DNA of 64,000 nt, from NCBI RefSeq assembly GCF_900116565.1, contig NZ_FPCJ01000001.1:992001-1056000 (forward strand), read 5' to 3'. Both the position numbers and the translations under genes were made by a program. This stretch comes from Thermoflavifilum thermophilum (GTDB lineage Bacteria > Bacteroidota > Bacteroidia > Chitinophagales > Chitinophagaceae). Under the pieces are notes generated by a model that saw only the letters and a list, made by a program, of their open reading frames with translations, was not told the origin of the DNA and made no database searches. Position 1 is the stretch's first letter, and every line of letters begins with the position of its first letter. Shown in pieces: positions 24,705 to 33,659 of the stretch.

Positions 24705-25831
24705 CGTTCCTGTGCCCGTAGCCAGCGCTCCGGTATTTCATTGCGACAGGCCTGGTAATAATCTTCTGCCGTACAGGGAATAAAACGCTGGTCGGGCAGC
24801 TGCATCCACCAGCGTCCGGTACGCTTGCTGCGCAGAAAGAGGGTTTCTACATCGGTAAACCGCACATGAAACTCCCAGTAAGCCTGTTTTTCTTCCGGAG
24901 GCGGATCCATGCTTCTCCAGTAAAAGCCTTCTATGAAATACCAGATCATCTGGGCAATTTGTTTGGCTGTTAGCTCATGCTGATCCCTTTCCGGATGATA
25001 CCCATAAATACCCAATGAGCTGAGTCTGGCGCTCATACCCGCATACTTGCATAGCAGGCACATCTCCTGTCCGGTAAAGCCATTCGGAGAAAACCAGTTG
25101 GCCGGGACGTCACTATGCCGGATGGCATTCAGATCAATACTCAGCATATCACTCATCCGCAAAGCCGGCTCCATATCTTCAGGCCTTTCCTGTGCATAAC
25201 CCACCCGATAACAATCAAACCGCAGTTTATCGAGCGTTTCCAGCATGTGTGGCTGCACATAATAGCTCTGAAAGCCAATATGGTTGTAATGTTTCAGAAA
25301 ATTAGGCTGGGAAACAAACAAATCCATCAAAAAGGTATCCGCCGGCAATGTGCTGTCTTCCCGAATATCAAACAAGGCATCAATCAACGTGGCTTCCATG
25401 AGTTGCTCCCTGGCCACATAGCCCAGATACTGGCCATAGGTGAGGTCGTGTGATCCGCCCAGCATCACAATCAGCTTGCCATGTGCCAGCAATTCGCCTA
25501 CCACGGTCTTCATAGCTGCATAGGTGTCTGAAATCTGCCTTCCTGATTGTATATCACCCAGGTCGGCAATTTTGATTTCGGGATGCCAGTGAAACAAGCG
25601 ATACAATTGCCTTCGGATGTAAAATGAAGCTTCTGATGGCTGGGAAAAACCTTCGCCACGCTGATCCTGTAGGCCTATCAATACGATATCGGCGGCCGTC
25701 CAGTCGGGAACCGACTTTTCATGTACCTGTATCTGAGCACCGAGCTGAAGCTCATGATAGGCTTCGTCTTCATTGATCTGATACCGATCTACCGGCATCA
25801 ATAACTGTTCAAAAAATGTATCTGCTGCCAT
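24701..25831 (-). CDS. Arginase-fold protein with altered metal site
   Basis: The 376-residue product has ureohydrolase-fold motifs that are changed. GGSHD (His128) is present, but the canonical DAHxD reads DALFD (Asp151, Leu153, Asp155) and SxDxD reads SIDLN (Asp233, Asn235). One histidine and one aspartate of the two-manganese centre are therefore missing. Such proteins are often labelled formimidoylglutamase in Bacteroidota. With this site a classical arginase reaction is doubtful, and a single-metal or non-catalytic role is possible. It is coupled by an ATGA overlap to the downstream DacB-type peptidase gene. No histidine-degradation genes lie nearby. Confidence 0.7.
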   Translation of the reverse strand: MAADTFFEQLLMPVDRYQINEDEAYHELQLGAQIQVHEKSVPDWTAADIVLIGLQDQRGEGFSQPSEASFYIRRQLYRLFHWHPEIKIADLGDIQSGRQISDTYAAMKTVVGELLAHGKLIVMLGGSHDLTYGQYLGYVAREQLMEATLIDALFDIREDSTLPADTFLMDLFVSQPNFLKHYNHIGFQSYYVQPHMLETLDKLRFDCYRVGYAQERPEDMEPALRMSDMLSIDLNAIRHSDVPANWFSPNGFTGQEMCLLCKYAGMSARLSSLGIYGYHPERDQHELTAKQIAQMIWYFIEGFYWRSMDPPPEEKQAYWEFHVRFTDVETLFLRSKRTGRWWMQLPDQRFIPCTAEDYYQACRNEIPERWLRAQER

Positions 25832-25892
25832 GCATTATCATTCACCGGAAAGCAAACCTAACCTAATTCGCGCGGAAATGAACATGCAAAAC

Positions 25893-26186
25893 TTAATTTT
25901 TGCAGATGAAAAAATAAAAGGGCGGTAGCTCCGACTTTCTGGCATAACGCAGGATCTTACTGGGTTTCCTGATCATGCGTGTGTGAACAAAATCATATAA
26001 CTCATAGCTAAGTACAAAGCGGGAAGGTGTTTCAATGGCAGATAGCATAAGGTTCAACATGCGGATTTCTCTTTCTTTTGCAACGGGATAATCTCCATCG
26101 GCCTTTTCCCGCTCCGGCAACCAGAATTTATGCTCATCAAAAAAACGATATGTGTTGTGATCCCAGGACATGTGTGTTTGATGCAT
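25893..26186 (-). CDS. Uncharacterised 97-residue protein
   Basis: I do not recognise this protein. It is soluble-looking, charged and aromatic (YRFFDEHKFWLPERE near the start, FVLSYELYDFVHTRM in the middle), with no signal peptide or membrane segment. The ATG at 26186 follows the stop of a small lipoprotein gene by 12 A/T-rich bases, as is normal for cotranslated genes in Bacteroidota. This arrangement and the protein-like composition support a real gene. It ends 61 bases before the start codon of the arginase-fold gene on the same strand and could share its transcript. Confidence 0.55.
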   Translation of the reverse strand: MHQTHMSWDHNTYRFFDEHKFWLPEREKADGDYPVAKEREIRMLNLMLSAIETPSRFVLSYELYDFVHTRMIRKPSKILRYARKSELPPFYFFICKN

Positions 26187-26198
26187 ATTTATTTAATT

Positions 26199-26324
26199 TT
26201 AATGCATTCGTTTCTTTGTCATAGTTGGGCAACCGCAATCATTATGCTTGATTACTCCGCAACCGCCGGTACCCAACATCAGCATGATCAACAAAAATAA
26301 TAACCATTTAGTTGACTTCATCAT
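26199..26324 (-). CDS. Small lipoprotein, 41 residues
   Basis: Reading from ATGATGAAG at 26324, the frame encodes a basic start (MKSTKW), a hydrophobic core (LLFLLIMLMLG) and a Cys after TGG (Cys22), then a short tail with the motif HNDCGCPTM and a stop at 26199. Very short lipoproteins with a CxCP tail are common in Bacteroidota, usually unannotated. The second Met (26321) could be the actual start. The next gene (97 residues) begins 12 bases downstream. The function is unknown. A divergent glycosyltransferase gene starts 119 bases upstream. Confidence 0.6.
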   Translation of the reverse strand: MMKSTKWLLFLLIMLMLGTGGCGVIKHNDCGCPTMTKKRMH

Positions 26325-26443
26325 TTTTTCTTACAGAAACGTTTGTTTTCCAGATTTATGATATTCCAATCAGGCTAATTTCACGATTTATTCATATCTC
26401 ATAACAAAAATTCTCATTTAGTTTCGCTGAAAAATACAGTGGT

Positions 26444-27547
26444 TTGACAAGCAAGCGAATCCTGGTTGCCCCTCTTGATTGGGGGTTGGGGCACGCCACC
26501 CGATGCATTCCTATTGTGCGTGAATTGCTTGTGCAGGGATGCGAGGTTTGGCTGGCAGCTGAAGGTAAGCATGCCCGCCTGTTGCAGCTGGAATTCCCCG
26601 ACCTGCCCATCCTTACGTTGAAAGGTTACCGCATTCGCTATACCCATCACAACCATGGGAAATGGTTTGCATGGAATATAGTTCGGCAAATCCCTCGGAT
26701 TTTCAGTACGATCCGCTACGAGCACGAATGGCTACAAAAAATGCAGCGCCATTATCGGTTTGATGCCATCATTTCTGATAATCGGTTCGGATTGTTTCAT
26801 CCGGACATTCCATGTGTGTTCATGACTCATCAGTTGCAGATTCTGGTTCCCGGGTGGATGGAAAAGCTGCCGGGCCCGTCTGCCTGGCTCCGACAGCTGA
26901 ACTATCGGTATATCCGGCGATTTGCAGCCTGCTGGATTCCCGACTGGCCTGGTTCAATCAACCTGGCAGGTAAACTTTCCCATCCGGCAAACCTGCCTGA
27001 TCATGTCTCGTACATCGGACCGCTTTCACGCTTTGCTGCCTTGCCCGATATGCGCAAAAAACATGATGTGGTGGCTTTAATTTCCGGGCCCGAGCCGCAG
27101 CGTAGCCTGCTGGAAAAATTACTGATCGCACAGCTAAAAGATGCGCCCTTACAGGCTTTGCTGATCAGGGGCAGGCCCGATGAGCCTTTTCAGGAAATCT
27201 CCATCAATAGCCATTTGACCATCATCACTCATCTGCCCACTGCCCAATTAAATGAGGTAATGCAATCGGCTCATGCTGTGATCTCCCGTTCGGGCTATAC
27301 CACTATCATGGATCTGGTGGCAATGAATCAGAAGGCAATCCTCATTCCCACTCCCGGACAAACGGAACAAGAATACTTGGCCGTTTATCATCAGCAACAA
27401 GGCATATTCCCCTATTGCTCCCAATCTCAGTTTCACTGGCAGCAACAACTGCCTCAACTGTCGCTTTACCCATCGCCCGCTACTCATTTTCCCTTGCCCA
27501 TGGATATGTACAAATCCAGGATTGCAACATTCTTAAACAGCCTGTAG
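26444..27547 (+). CDS. Glycosyltransferase of GT-B fold (GT28/MurG-like)
   Basis: A 367-residue protein beginning at a TTG codon; no early in-frame ATG exists and the N-terminal motif VAPLDWGLGHATRC needs this start. That motif (GxGHxxR) is typical of MurG-type nucleotide-sugar transferases. The C-terminal half holds VISRSGYTTIMDLVAMNQKAILIPTPGQTEQ, which splits into the donor-binding SRSGYTTIMDL and PTPGQTEQE elements. The acceptor is unknown. A GT39-type gene follows 75 bases later on the same strand, so both may serve lipid- or envelope-linked glycosylation. Confidence 0.8.
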   Translation: MTSKRILVAPLDWGLGHATRCIPIVRELLVQGCEVWLAAEGKHARLLQLEFPDLPILTLKGYRIRYTHHNHGKWFAWNIVRQIPRIFSTIRYEHEWLQKMQRHYRFDAIISDNRFGLFHPDIPCVFMTHQLQILVPGWMEKLPGPSAWLRQLNYRYIRRFAACWIPDWPGSINLAGKLSHPANLPDHVSYIGPLSRFAALPDMRKKHDVVALISGPEPQRSLLEKLLIAQLKDAPLQALLIRGRPDEPFQEISINSHLTIITHLPTAQLNEVMQSAHAVISRSGYTTIMDLVAMNQKAILIPTPGQTEQEYLAVYHQQQGIFPYCSQSQFHWQQQLPQLSLYPSPATHFPLPMDMYKSRIATFLNSL

Positions 27548-27610
27548 CACCCATGCGGGAGATTTGATAAATGGCTGACATTGCACTCCTTCCAGGCTGC
27601 AGGTATGCCC

Positions 27611-27618
27611 TAACTTTG
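27611..27618 (+). promoter_or_regulatory. Candidate -7 box for the GT39-type gene
   Basis: TAACTTTG, a perfect TAnnTTTG, ends four bases before the ATG at 27623. A start at the usual distance would fall on the ATG itself, implying a leaderless mRNA. Confidence 0.35.
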
Positions 27619-27622
27619 AACC

Positions 27623-29362
27623 ATGGAATTGATTGAAACCCGAATCAAGCCTCAACATGGGATGTTGATTCCCCAAAATCCTGTTCTTTGCCCTAAGCTC
27701 ACTCGTTATTTTTTTCTTTTCCTGGGTGGATGGACACTTGTCAATCTGCTGCAAGCCAGTTTTACCCAGCTTAATCCCGATGAAGCTTACTACTGGTTAT
27801 ATGCCCAGCATCTCGAATGGGGTTATTTTGATCATCCTCCCATGATTGCTTTGTTCATCAAACTGGGCAGCCTGTTGCTATCTGGTGAATTGGGCGTGCG
27901 TTTGCTCACTGTACTGGCGCAAAGCATAAGCCTGATATTCATTTGGCTCACGGCCCGCTCGTGGACCACGGATGTCAAAACATTAGTTTTATTTTTCGGT
28001 ATAGCAGGTTCCATCGCGTTGTTTGATGTATATGGATTTGTGAGCACGCCCGATGCGCCTTTGCTGCTGTTTGAAAGCATATTTCTATGGGCTTATCAGC
28101 AGTTTTTGCGCCATGCAAACTGGAAAACGGCTTTTTGGATATGCCTTGGCATGACCGGCATGATTTACAGCAAATACCACGGCTTCCTGATCATTGCCCT
28201 GGTATGCTTGTCCAACCTCCGATTGCTGAAAAATGGCTACTTCTGGGCTGCAGGGATATTAACCTGTTTGCTTTACTTGCCACATGTGCTTTGGCAAATC
28301 CATCATGGCTTCCCTTCACTGGAATACCACCTGATAGATCGTGCTGAACCCTTTCAATGGCAATACCTGCTGGAATATTGGCCTAACCAGATGGTTGCAC
28401 TCAACCCTTTTACCCTGGGACTGATCCTTTACCTCATGTACCGGTTTCGTCCACAACATGTATTCGAAAAATCTCTTTATTTCATCATCGGCGGCCTGTT
28501 GCTTTTTTTCTGGCTGATGACTTTTCGCGGACATGTAGAGCCGCAATGGACAATAGCCGCTGCTGTACCGATGATTATCATCACCTACCGACAGGCTACG
28601 CAAAAACATTCGTTCTTCCGCTATGTGCATCGTTTCATTTTCCCAACCTTGTTGTTGATTCTGCTGGCACGTATCATACTCATCGTCCCCCTTCCGTTTG
28701 TTGATGTTCCGTTTTACGGACACCGGGAATGGGCCACTACGTTGCAACGCATAACAGGTAACCACCCTGTCGCATTCATGGATAGTTATCAAAAACCATC
28801 GTTGTACACATTTTATACCCATCAGCCAGCATTCACATTCAATAGCATTGATTATCGAAAGAATCAGTTTGATATCTGGAAAATGGAAACCCGGTTTCAT
28901 GATCAGCCTTGTGTGTTGGTAAGTACACCGGAAGATCCTTATGCACAGCCTTATTCATTGCCTGATCAGCAAACGGTATATCTGCATTTCACCAGGCATC
29001 TGCCCACCGTCCAGCATCTTCGCATTCATTTCAAATTCGCTGATACACATGTGCGTGCTGGAGAAAATATCCGCTTGCCTGTAGAGATCTACAATCCATA
29101 CCCATTTGCCGTGCATTTGCACAATCAGGAATTTCCTGTGAGCCTGAAGACGGTTTGGATTCATGGAGATAAAAAGTGGAGCGAACCATTGATTTCATCT
29201 GAACTTCCCCCTATTATTGAGGCACATGATACCATACAAACCACCATTCAATTTTCCGTTCCGAATTTGCCAGCCTCACATGTACACATGGCAATTTCCT
29301 TCCAGGCAGGGGTAATCAAGCCAGCATTCAATTCATCATTTGTAAGCCTGCATCTTCAATAA
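27623..29362 (+). CDS. ArnT/PMT-like membrane glycosyltransferase (GT39/GT83 type)
   Basis: The 579-residue product has about ten membrane segments and the characteristic first-loop signature LNPDEAYYWLYAQHLEWGY with the catalytic Asp/Glu, followed by FDHPPMIALFIKLGS. This is the mark of dolichyl/undecaprenyl-phosphate-sugar-using transferases. A soluble beta-rich C-terminal part (about 470-579) faces the periplasm. The family transfers a sugar from a polyprenyl-phosphate carrier to lipid A, proteins or glycans outside the inner membrane. An alternative start at 27659 would shorten it by 12 residues. Confidence 0.85.
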   Translation: MELIETRIKPQHGMLIPQNPVLCPKLTRYFFLFLGGWTLVNLLQASFTQLNPDEAYYWLYAQHLEWGYFDHPPMIALFIKLGSLLLSGELGVRLLTVLAQSISLIFIWLTARSWTTDVKTLVLFFGIAGSIALFDVYGFVSTPDAPLLLFESIFLWAYQQFLRHANWKTAFWICLGMTGMIYSKYHGFLIIALVCLSNLRLLKNGYFWAAGILTCLLYLPHVLWQIHHGFPSLEYHLIDRAEPFQWQYLLEYWPNQMVALNPFTLGLILYLMYRFRPQHVFEKSLYFIIGGLLLFFWLMTFRGHVEPQWTIAAAVPMIIITYRQATQKHSFFRYVHRFIFPTLLLILLARIILIVPLPFVDVPFYGHREWATTLQRITGNHPVAFMDSYQKPSLYTFYTHQPAFTFNSIDYRKNQFDIWKMETRFHDQPCVLVSTPEDPYAQPYSLPDQQTVYLHFTRHLPTVQHLRIHFKFADTHVRAGENIRLPVEIYNPYPFAVHLHNQEFPVSLKTVWIHGDKKWSEPLISSELPPIIEAHDTIQTTIQFSVPNLPASHVHMAISFQAGVIKPAFNSSFVSLHLQ

Positions 29363-29448
29363 TTCTTTGCAAAGCGTTAATTTTAGCCAGATTAAACCTA
29401 TCCTGTTGTTGATCTGAAGTATCATTGCCTTTTTCAAATTTGTACCCA

Positions 29449-32253
29449 ATGGCTCAGCAAAAATTATTTCTATTAGATGCGATGGCCCTGATTTACAGGG
29501 CTTACTACGCCCTGATCCGCAATCCCCGAATCACTACCTACGGTAAAAATACCAATGCACAATTTGGCTTTACTTCCACGCTGTTTGAATTAATACAAAA
29601 AGAAAAGCCCACCCACATGGCTGTGGCCTTCGATACCGAAGCTCCTACAGAACGACACGATACTTATGTAGCCTACAAAGCTAACCGACAGGAAACACCC
29701 GAAGATATTCTATCATCCATACCCGATATCAAACGTATCATACGCGCTTTTGAAATTCCTATCATCGAAAAAGATGGCTATGAGGCCGATGATATCATTG
29801 GCACGCTGGCCCTGCAGGCAGCTGAACAAGGATTTGAGGTGTTCATGGTAACGGCAGATAAAGATTATGGCCAGCTTTTACACAACCATATCTACATCTA
29901 CAAGCCACCTTACATGGGCAATAAAGAAGAAATTTTGAGTGCTAAAGATATTTGTGAAAAATGGCAAATCCAGGATGTGAAACAGGTGATTGATATCCTG
30001 GGCTTAATGGGAGATAGCGTGGATAACATTCCCGGCATACCCGGAATTGGTGAAAAAACAGCAACCAAATTGATTCAGCAATATCATTCTGTTGAAAATG
30101 TGATTGCACATGCCGATGAAATTGGTGGTAAACTGGGTGAAAAAATAAAGGAATTCGCCGATCAGGCCCTGATGTCCAAACAATTGGCAACCATTATTAC
30201 GGATGTGCCCGTACAGTTTCATGAAGAAGATTTTCGGTTGAAAGAATGGAATAAAACAGAATTGGAAAATATTTTCCGCGAACTGGAATTTAAAACCCTC
30301 GGTAAAAGAATTCTGGGAGAGGATTTTTCCATATCCCCTATTCAACCTGATTTATTTGCACCCAGTGATGCGGAGATTGCGAAAAAGGCTGATAAAAAAA
30401 ATCAGGAAGAAAATCATCCCAGCGACCATTACAAAACCATCCATGATGTAGCACATCAATATTTTGTTTGCGATGATGAAAACGCTATTCAACAATTAAT
30501 TAAAAAATTTGAAACCAGCAAAAATATCAGCATCGATACAGAAACCACTCATATTGATGCCATGCAGGCCGAACTGGTGGGCATGAGCCTTTGTGTGAAA
30601 CCTCATGAGGCTTATTACATTCCTTTTGATGCCGATTATAAAAAAGCAACACAACGCCTGGAGCAGCTTAGCAAATTGCTGAACCGGACAGATGTGTGCT
30701 GGATTGGACATAACATCAAATATGATATGCTGGTACTGAAAAAATATGGAATCGAACTGAAAGGCAGTTATTTCGATACATTAATTGCACACTACCTGCT
30801 CCATCCGGAAGGCAGGCGCAGCCTGGATGATGTGGCCATGCAATATCTGCAATATGCTCCTGTTTCTATTGAAACACTCATCGGAAAAAAAGGAAAACAT
30901 CAAGGCAGTATGCGGGATGTGGAACTGGAAAAAATCAAAGAATATGCGGCCGAGGATGCTGATATTGCTTTTCAGCTGAAAGATAAACTTGAAAAAGAGT
31001 TGCAAAAAAACGAACTGGAAAAAATATTTTATGAAATTGAATGCCCGTTAATCCCGGTGCTGGCTGAAATGGAATTTACCGGTGTGAAGATTGATGTGGA
31101 TTTTTTGCGGGAATACGCCAAGGAATTAAGCCGTGAAGCCAGGCAACTGGAAGAAAAAATTTATCAGCAGGCGGGTGTAAGATTCAATATTGCTTCGCCC
31201 AAACAATTGGGTGAAGTGTTGTTTGAAAAATTAAAACTCGACGAAAATGCCAAAACCACCCGCACCGGTCAATATGCCACCGGTGAAGAAGTGCTTATCA
31301 AGCTGGCGCCCAAACATCCCATCGTCGTCGATATTCTTGCCTATCGGGAAATTACCAAACTGCAATCCACCTATGTGGAAGCATTGCCTGACATGATGGA
31401 TCCGAAAACCGGAAAAATACATACATCCTACAACCAAACCGTGGCTGTTACGGGCCGACTGAGCTCGAACAATCCCAACCTGCAGAACATTCCCATCCGC
31501 ACCGATCGCGGAAAAGAAATTCGCAAAGCATTTATTCCATCTGAAAAAGGCAACCGACTGGTATCTGCCGACTATTCACAAATTGAATTGCGCATAGTGG
31601 CCGCCATGAGCGGAGATAAAAACATGATTGAAGCTTTTCAGAAAGGATGGGACATCCACACAGCTACAGCAGCTCGCGTGTTTGGCGTACCGCTGGATCA
31701 GGTTACCAAAGAAATGCGTTATCGGTCCAAGAGTGTGAATTTTGGTATCATCTATGGACAAGGGCCCTTCGGGTTAGCCCAGAACTTAGGCATTTCCCGC
31801 ACAGAAGCCAAAGAATTGATCGACAATTATTTCAAACAATATCCGGGTATCAAAGCCTATATGGATGCACAGATTGCTTTTGCCAAAAAACACGGATACG
31901 TGCAAACCCTGATGGGGCGCAAACGTTGGCTTCCGGACATTCATTCTTCAAACAACACCGTAAGAGGTTATGCTGAACGAAATGCCATCAACATGCCCAT
32001 CCAGGGCACAGCAGCCGATATGATCAAGCTGGCCATGATCCGCATTCACGACAAGCTGCAGCAAAAAAAATTAAAAGCCCGCATGATTCTGCAGGTGCAC
32101 GATGAACTGGTACTCGATGTGCCGGAACAGGAAGTAGATGTTGTATCTAAACTCGTGATTCGCGAAATGCAGGAAGCCCTTCCGCTGCCTCACGACGTGC
32201 CGGTGGTGGCCGAAGTGGGTGTAGGCAAAAACTGGCTCGAAGCTCATGCCTGA
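29449..32253 (+). CDS. polA: DNA polymerase I
   Basis: The frame is open from a TTG at 29425, but I prefer the ATG at 29449 (MAQQKLFLLDAMALIYRAYYA), giving 934 residues. The parts are a 5'-3' exonuclease (about 1-290, with DKDYGQLL and GIPGIGEKTA), a 3'-5' exonuclease with intact DTET (about 360-530) and a family A polymerase (about 540-934). The polymerase holds motif A DYSQIELR (Asp708), motif B RSKSVNFGIIYG and motif C VHDEL (His884, Asp885). All catalytic residues are visible, so both exonucleases and the polymerase should be active. It serves repair and Okazaki-fragment maturation. The 3' end overlaps the convergent permease gene by 10 bases. Confidence 0.97.
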   Translation: MAQQKLFLLDAMALIYRAYYALIRNPRITTYGKNTNAQFGFTSTLFELIQKEKPTHMAVAFDTEAPTERHDTYVAYKANRQETPEDILSSIPDIKRIIRAFEIPIIEKDGYEADDIIGTLALQAAEQGFEVFMVTADKDYGQLLHNHIYIYKPPYMGNKEEILSAKDICEKWQIQDVKQVIDILGLMGDSVDNIPGIPGIGEKTATKLIQQYHSVENVIAHADEIGGKLGEKIKEFADQALMSKQLATIITDVPVQFHEEDFRLKEWNKTELENIFRELEFKTLGKRILGEDFSISPIQPDLFAPSDAEIAKKADKKNQEENHPSDHYKTIHDVAHQYFVCDDENAIQQLIKKFETSKNISIDTETTHIDAMQAELVGMSLCVKPHEAYYIPFDADYKKATQRLEQLSKLLNRTDVCWIGHNIKYDMLVLKKYGIELKGSYFDTLIAHYLLHPEGRRSLDDVAMQYLQYAPVSIETLIGKKGKHQGSMRDVELEKIKEYAAEDADIAFQLKDKLEKELQKNELEKIFYEIECPLIPVLAEMEFTGVKIDVDFLREYAKELSREARQLEEKIYQQAGVRFNIASPKQLGEVLFEKLKLDENAKTTRTGQYATGEEVLIKLAPKHPIVVDILAYREITKLQSTYVEALPDMMDPKTGKIHTSYNQTVAVTGRLSSNNPNLQNIPIRTDRGKEIRKAFIPSEKGNRLVSADYSQIELRIVAAMSGDKNMIEAFQKGWDIHTATAARVFGVPLDQVTKEMRYRSKSVNFGIIYGQGPFGLAQNLGISRTEAKELIDNYFKQYPGIKAYMDAQIAFAKKHGYVQTLMGRKRWLPDIHSSNNTVRGYAERNAINMPIQGTAADMIKLAMIRIHDKLQQKKLKARMILQVHDELVLDVPEQEVDVVSKLVIREMQEALPLPHDVPVVAEVGVGKNWLEAHA

Positions 32254-33590
32254 TTTGATACACGTTGTTGCCGCGATAGCATTTTTAATATCAAATAAAT
32301 GCCTCCGCAAGCCAAACATAAAAGCACACTGAACCATACGGTGTATACATCCTCCATTGCAATGCTGATGGCTATGGCTACATAGGCAAGAATAAACAAA
32401 GCGGGTATCCAGGGATAACCCCTCATCACGTATTGTTCTTTTGGATTTACCTGTATGCGTTTGCGCAGTATAAAAATAGTAGCCGCCGATGAAGCCATCC
32501 CTATGCAATCCAGAAATATCGTGTAGTTCAGCAATACATTGAACTGATTAGAGGCAAACAAAGCTCCCACGCAAATGATCGTAAACAACAACAATGCTGG
32601 AAATAAAATCTGTTTTTCGGCTTGACGACGTTTAAAAATCGCCGGTAAAATACCATCTTCACTCATGGCAAATACCACACGCGGATTGGATAGCAACGAC
32701 ACATTTACATAACCCAATACGGAAATAAACAGCAACAAGGAAAATAACTGATCGGCTGCATGTCCAAATAAAGTACCCGCAAGCCTAGCCGCTATGGCCT
32801 GCGTATGAGGCAGCTGATCAAATCCAATCACCCGCACATAGGCCCAATTCATGGCTAAATACAAAGGCAGAATAATAGCCATGGCCAACACAATGGCTCG
32901 GGGTAATGTCCGACCCGGCCTGTTGACCTCCGCACCAAAATTGATGGTTTGCTGATAACCTTCATACGTAAATGTCACAGCAATCAATGCCGCCCCAAAC
33001 ATGCGAAGTTGTTGCAATGCTGTAAACGATGCAGATGAAGAAACCGGTGCCGACCTGTGCGGAACCGGTATGAACAAAGATGTTAACAAAATCAGCATCA
33101 TCAGGATCTTAATACCCATCAGGATGTTCTGTGTGGTAGCACTCATCCGCAATCCGGTCATGTTGACGATGAAGAAAATCATAATCGAACAAATTGCAAC
33201 CACTTGCTGCACAAATGCGGTCTGCAAATGAACCGAAAAAAATGCATGTACCAGATATTCCGCACCAATCAAAGCTACTCCGGCTGTAGAAATGGCATTG
33301 GAAACCAGAATCACAATATTGATGATGAAACCCACCATCGGATGATAACAATAAGCAAAGATCCGGTAATAACCTCCCATCACCGGATAGCGCGAGCCAA
33401 TCTCTGCATAGGTCAATGCACCACACAAAGCCACAAGACCTCCCGCTACCCAGGCTGCAAAAAACCAGAAAGGAACAGGACTCTCAGCTGCTACCAACGA
33501 TGGGGCCTTGAATATACCCATCCCAATCACGAGGCTGATTACTATGACGGTAAGATCGAATAAACCTAATCGTGGTTTTTGATCGGGCAT
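32244..33590 (-). CDS. APC-superfamily amino-acid permease
   Basis: This 448-residue protein has 12 predicted membrane helices. Helix 1 carries the APC glycine motif IGMGIFKAPSLVA, and helix 2 is followed by LTYAEIGSRYPVMGGYY, both typical of amino-acid/polyamine/LAT-like permeases. It would import or exchange amino acids across the inner membrane. Substrate specificity is not visible. It stands alone, convergent to polA and 69 bases upstream on its strand from the phosphatase-like gene. Confidence 0.9.
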   Translation of the reverse strand: MPDQKPRLGLFDLTVIVISLVIGMGIFKAPSLVAAESPVPFWFFAAWVAGGLVALCGALTYAEIGSRYPVMGGYYRIFAYCYHPMVGFIINIVILVSNAISTAGVALIGAEYLVHAFFSVHLQTAFVQQVVAICSIMIFFIVNMTGLRMSATTQNILMGIKILMMLILLTSLFIPVPHRSAPVSSSASFTALQQLRMFGAALIAVTFTYEGYQQTINFGAEVNRPGRTLPRAIVLAMAIILPLYLAMNWAYVRVIGFDQLPHTQAIAARLAGTLFGHAADQLFSLLLFISVLGYVNVSLLSNPRVVFAMSEDGILPAIFKRRQAEKQILFPALLLFTIICVGALFASNQFNVLLNYTIFLDCIGMASSAATIFILRKRIQVNPKEQYVMRGYPWIPALFILAYVAIAISIAMEDVYTVWFSVLLCLACGGIYLILKMLSRQQRVSNQA

Positions 33591-33659
33591 ACAAAATAGA
33601 AACAGAAATCCCTGTAAAATACGGATTCCTGTTCATAATCAAATCGGAAAACAGCAAAA

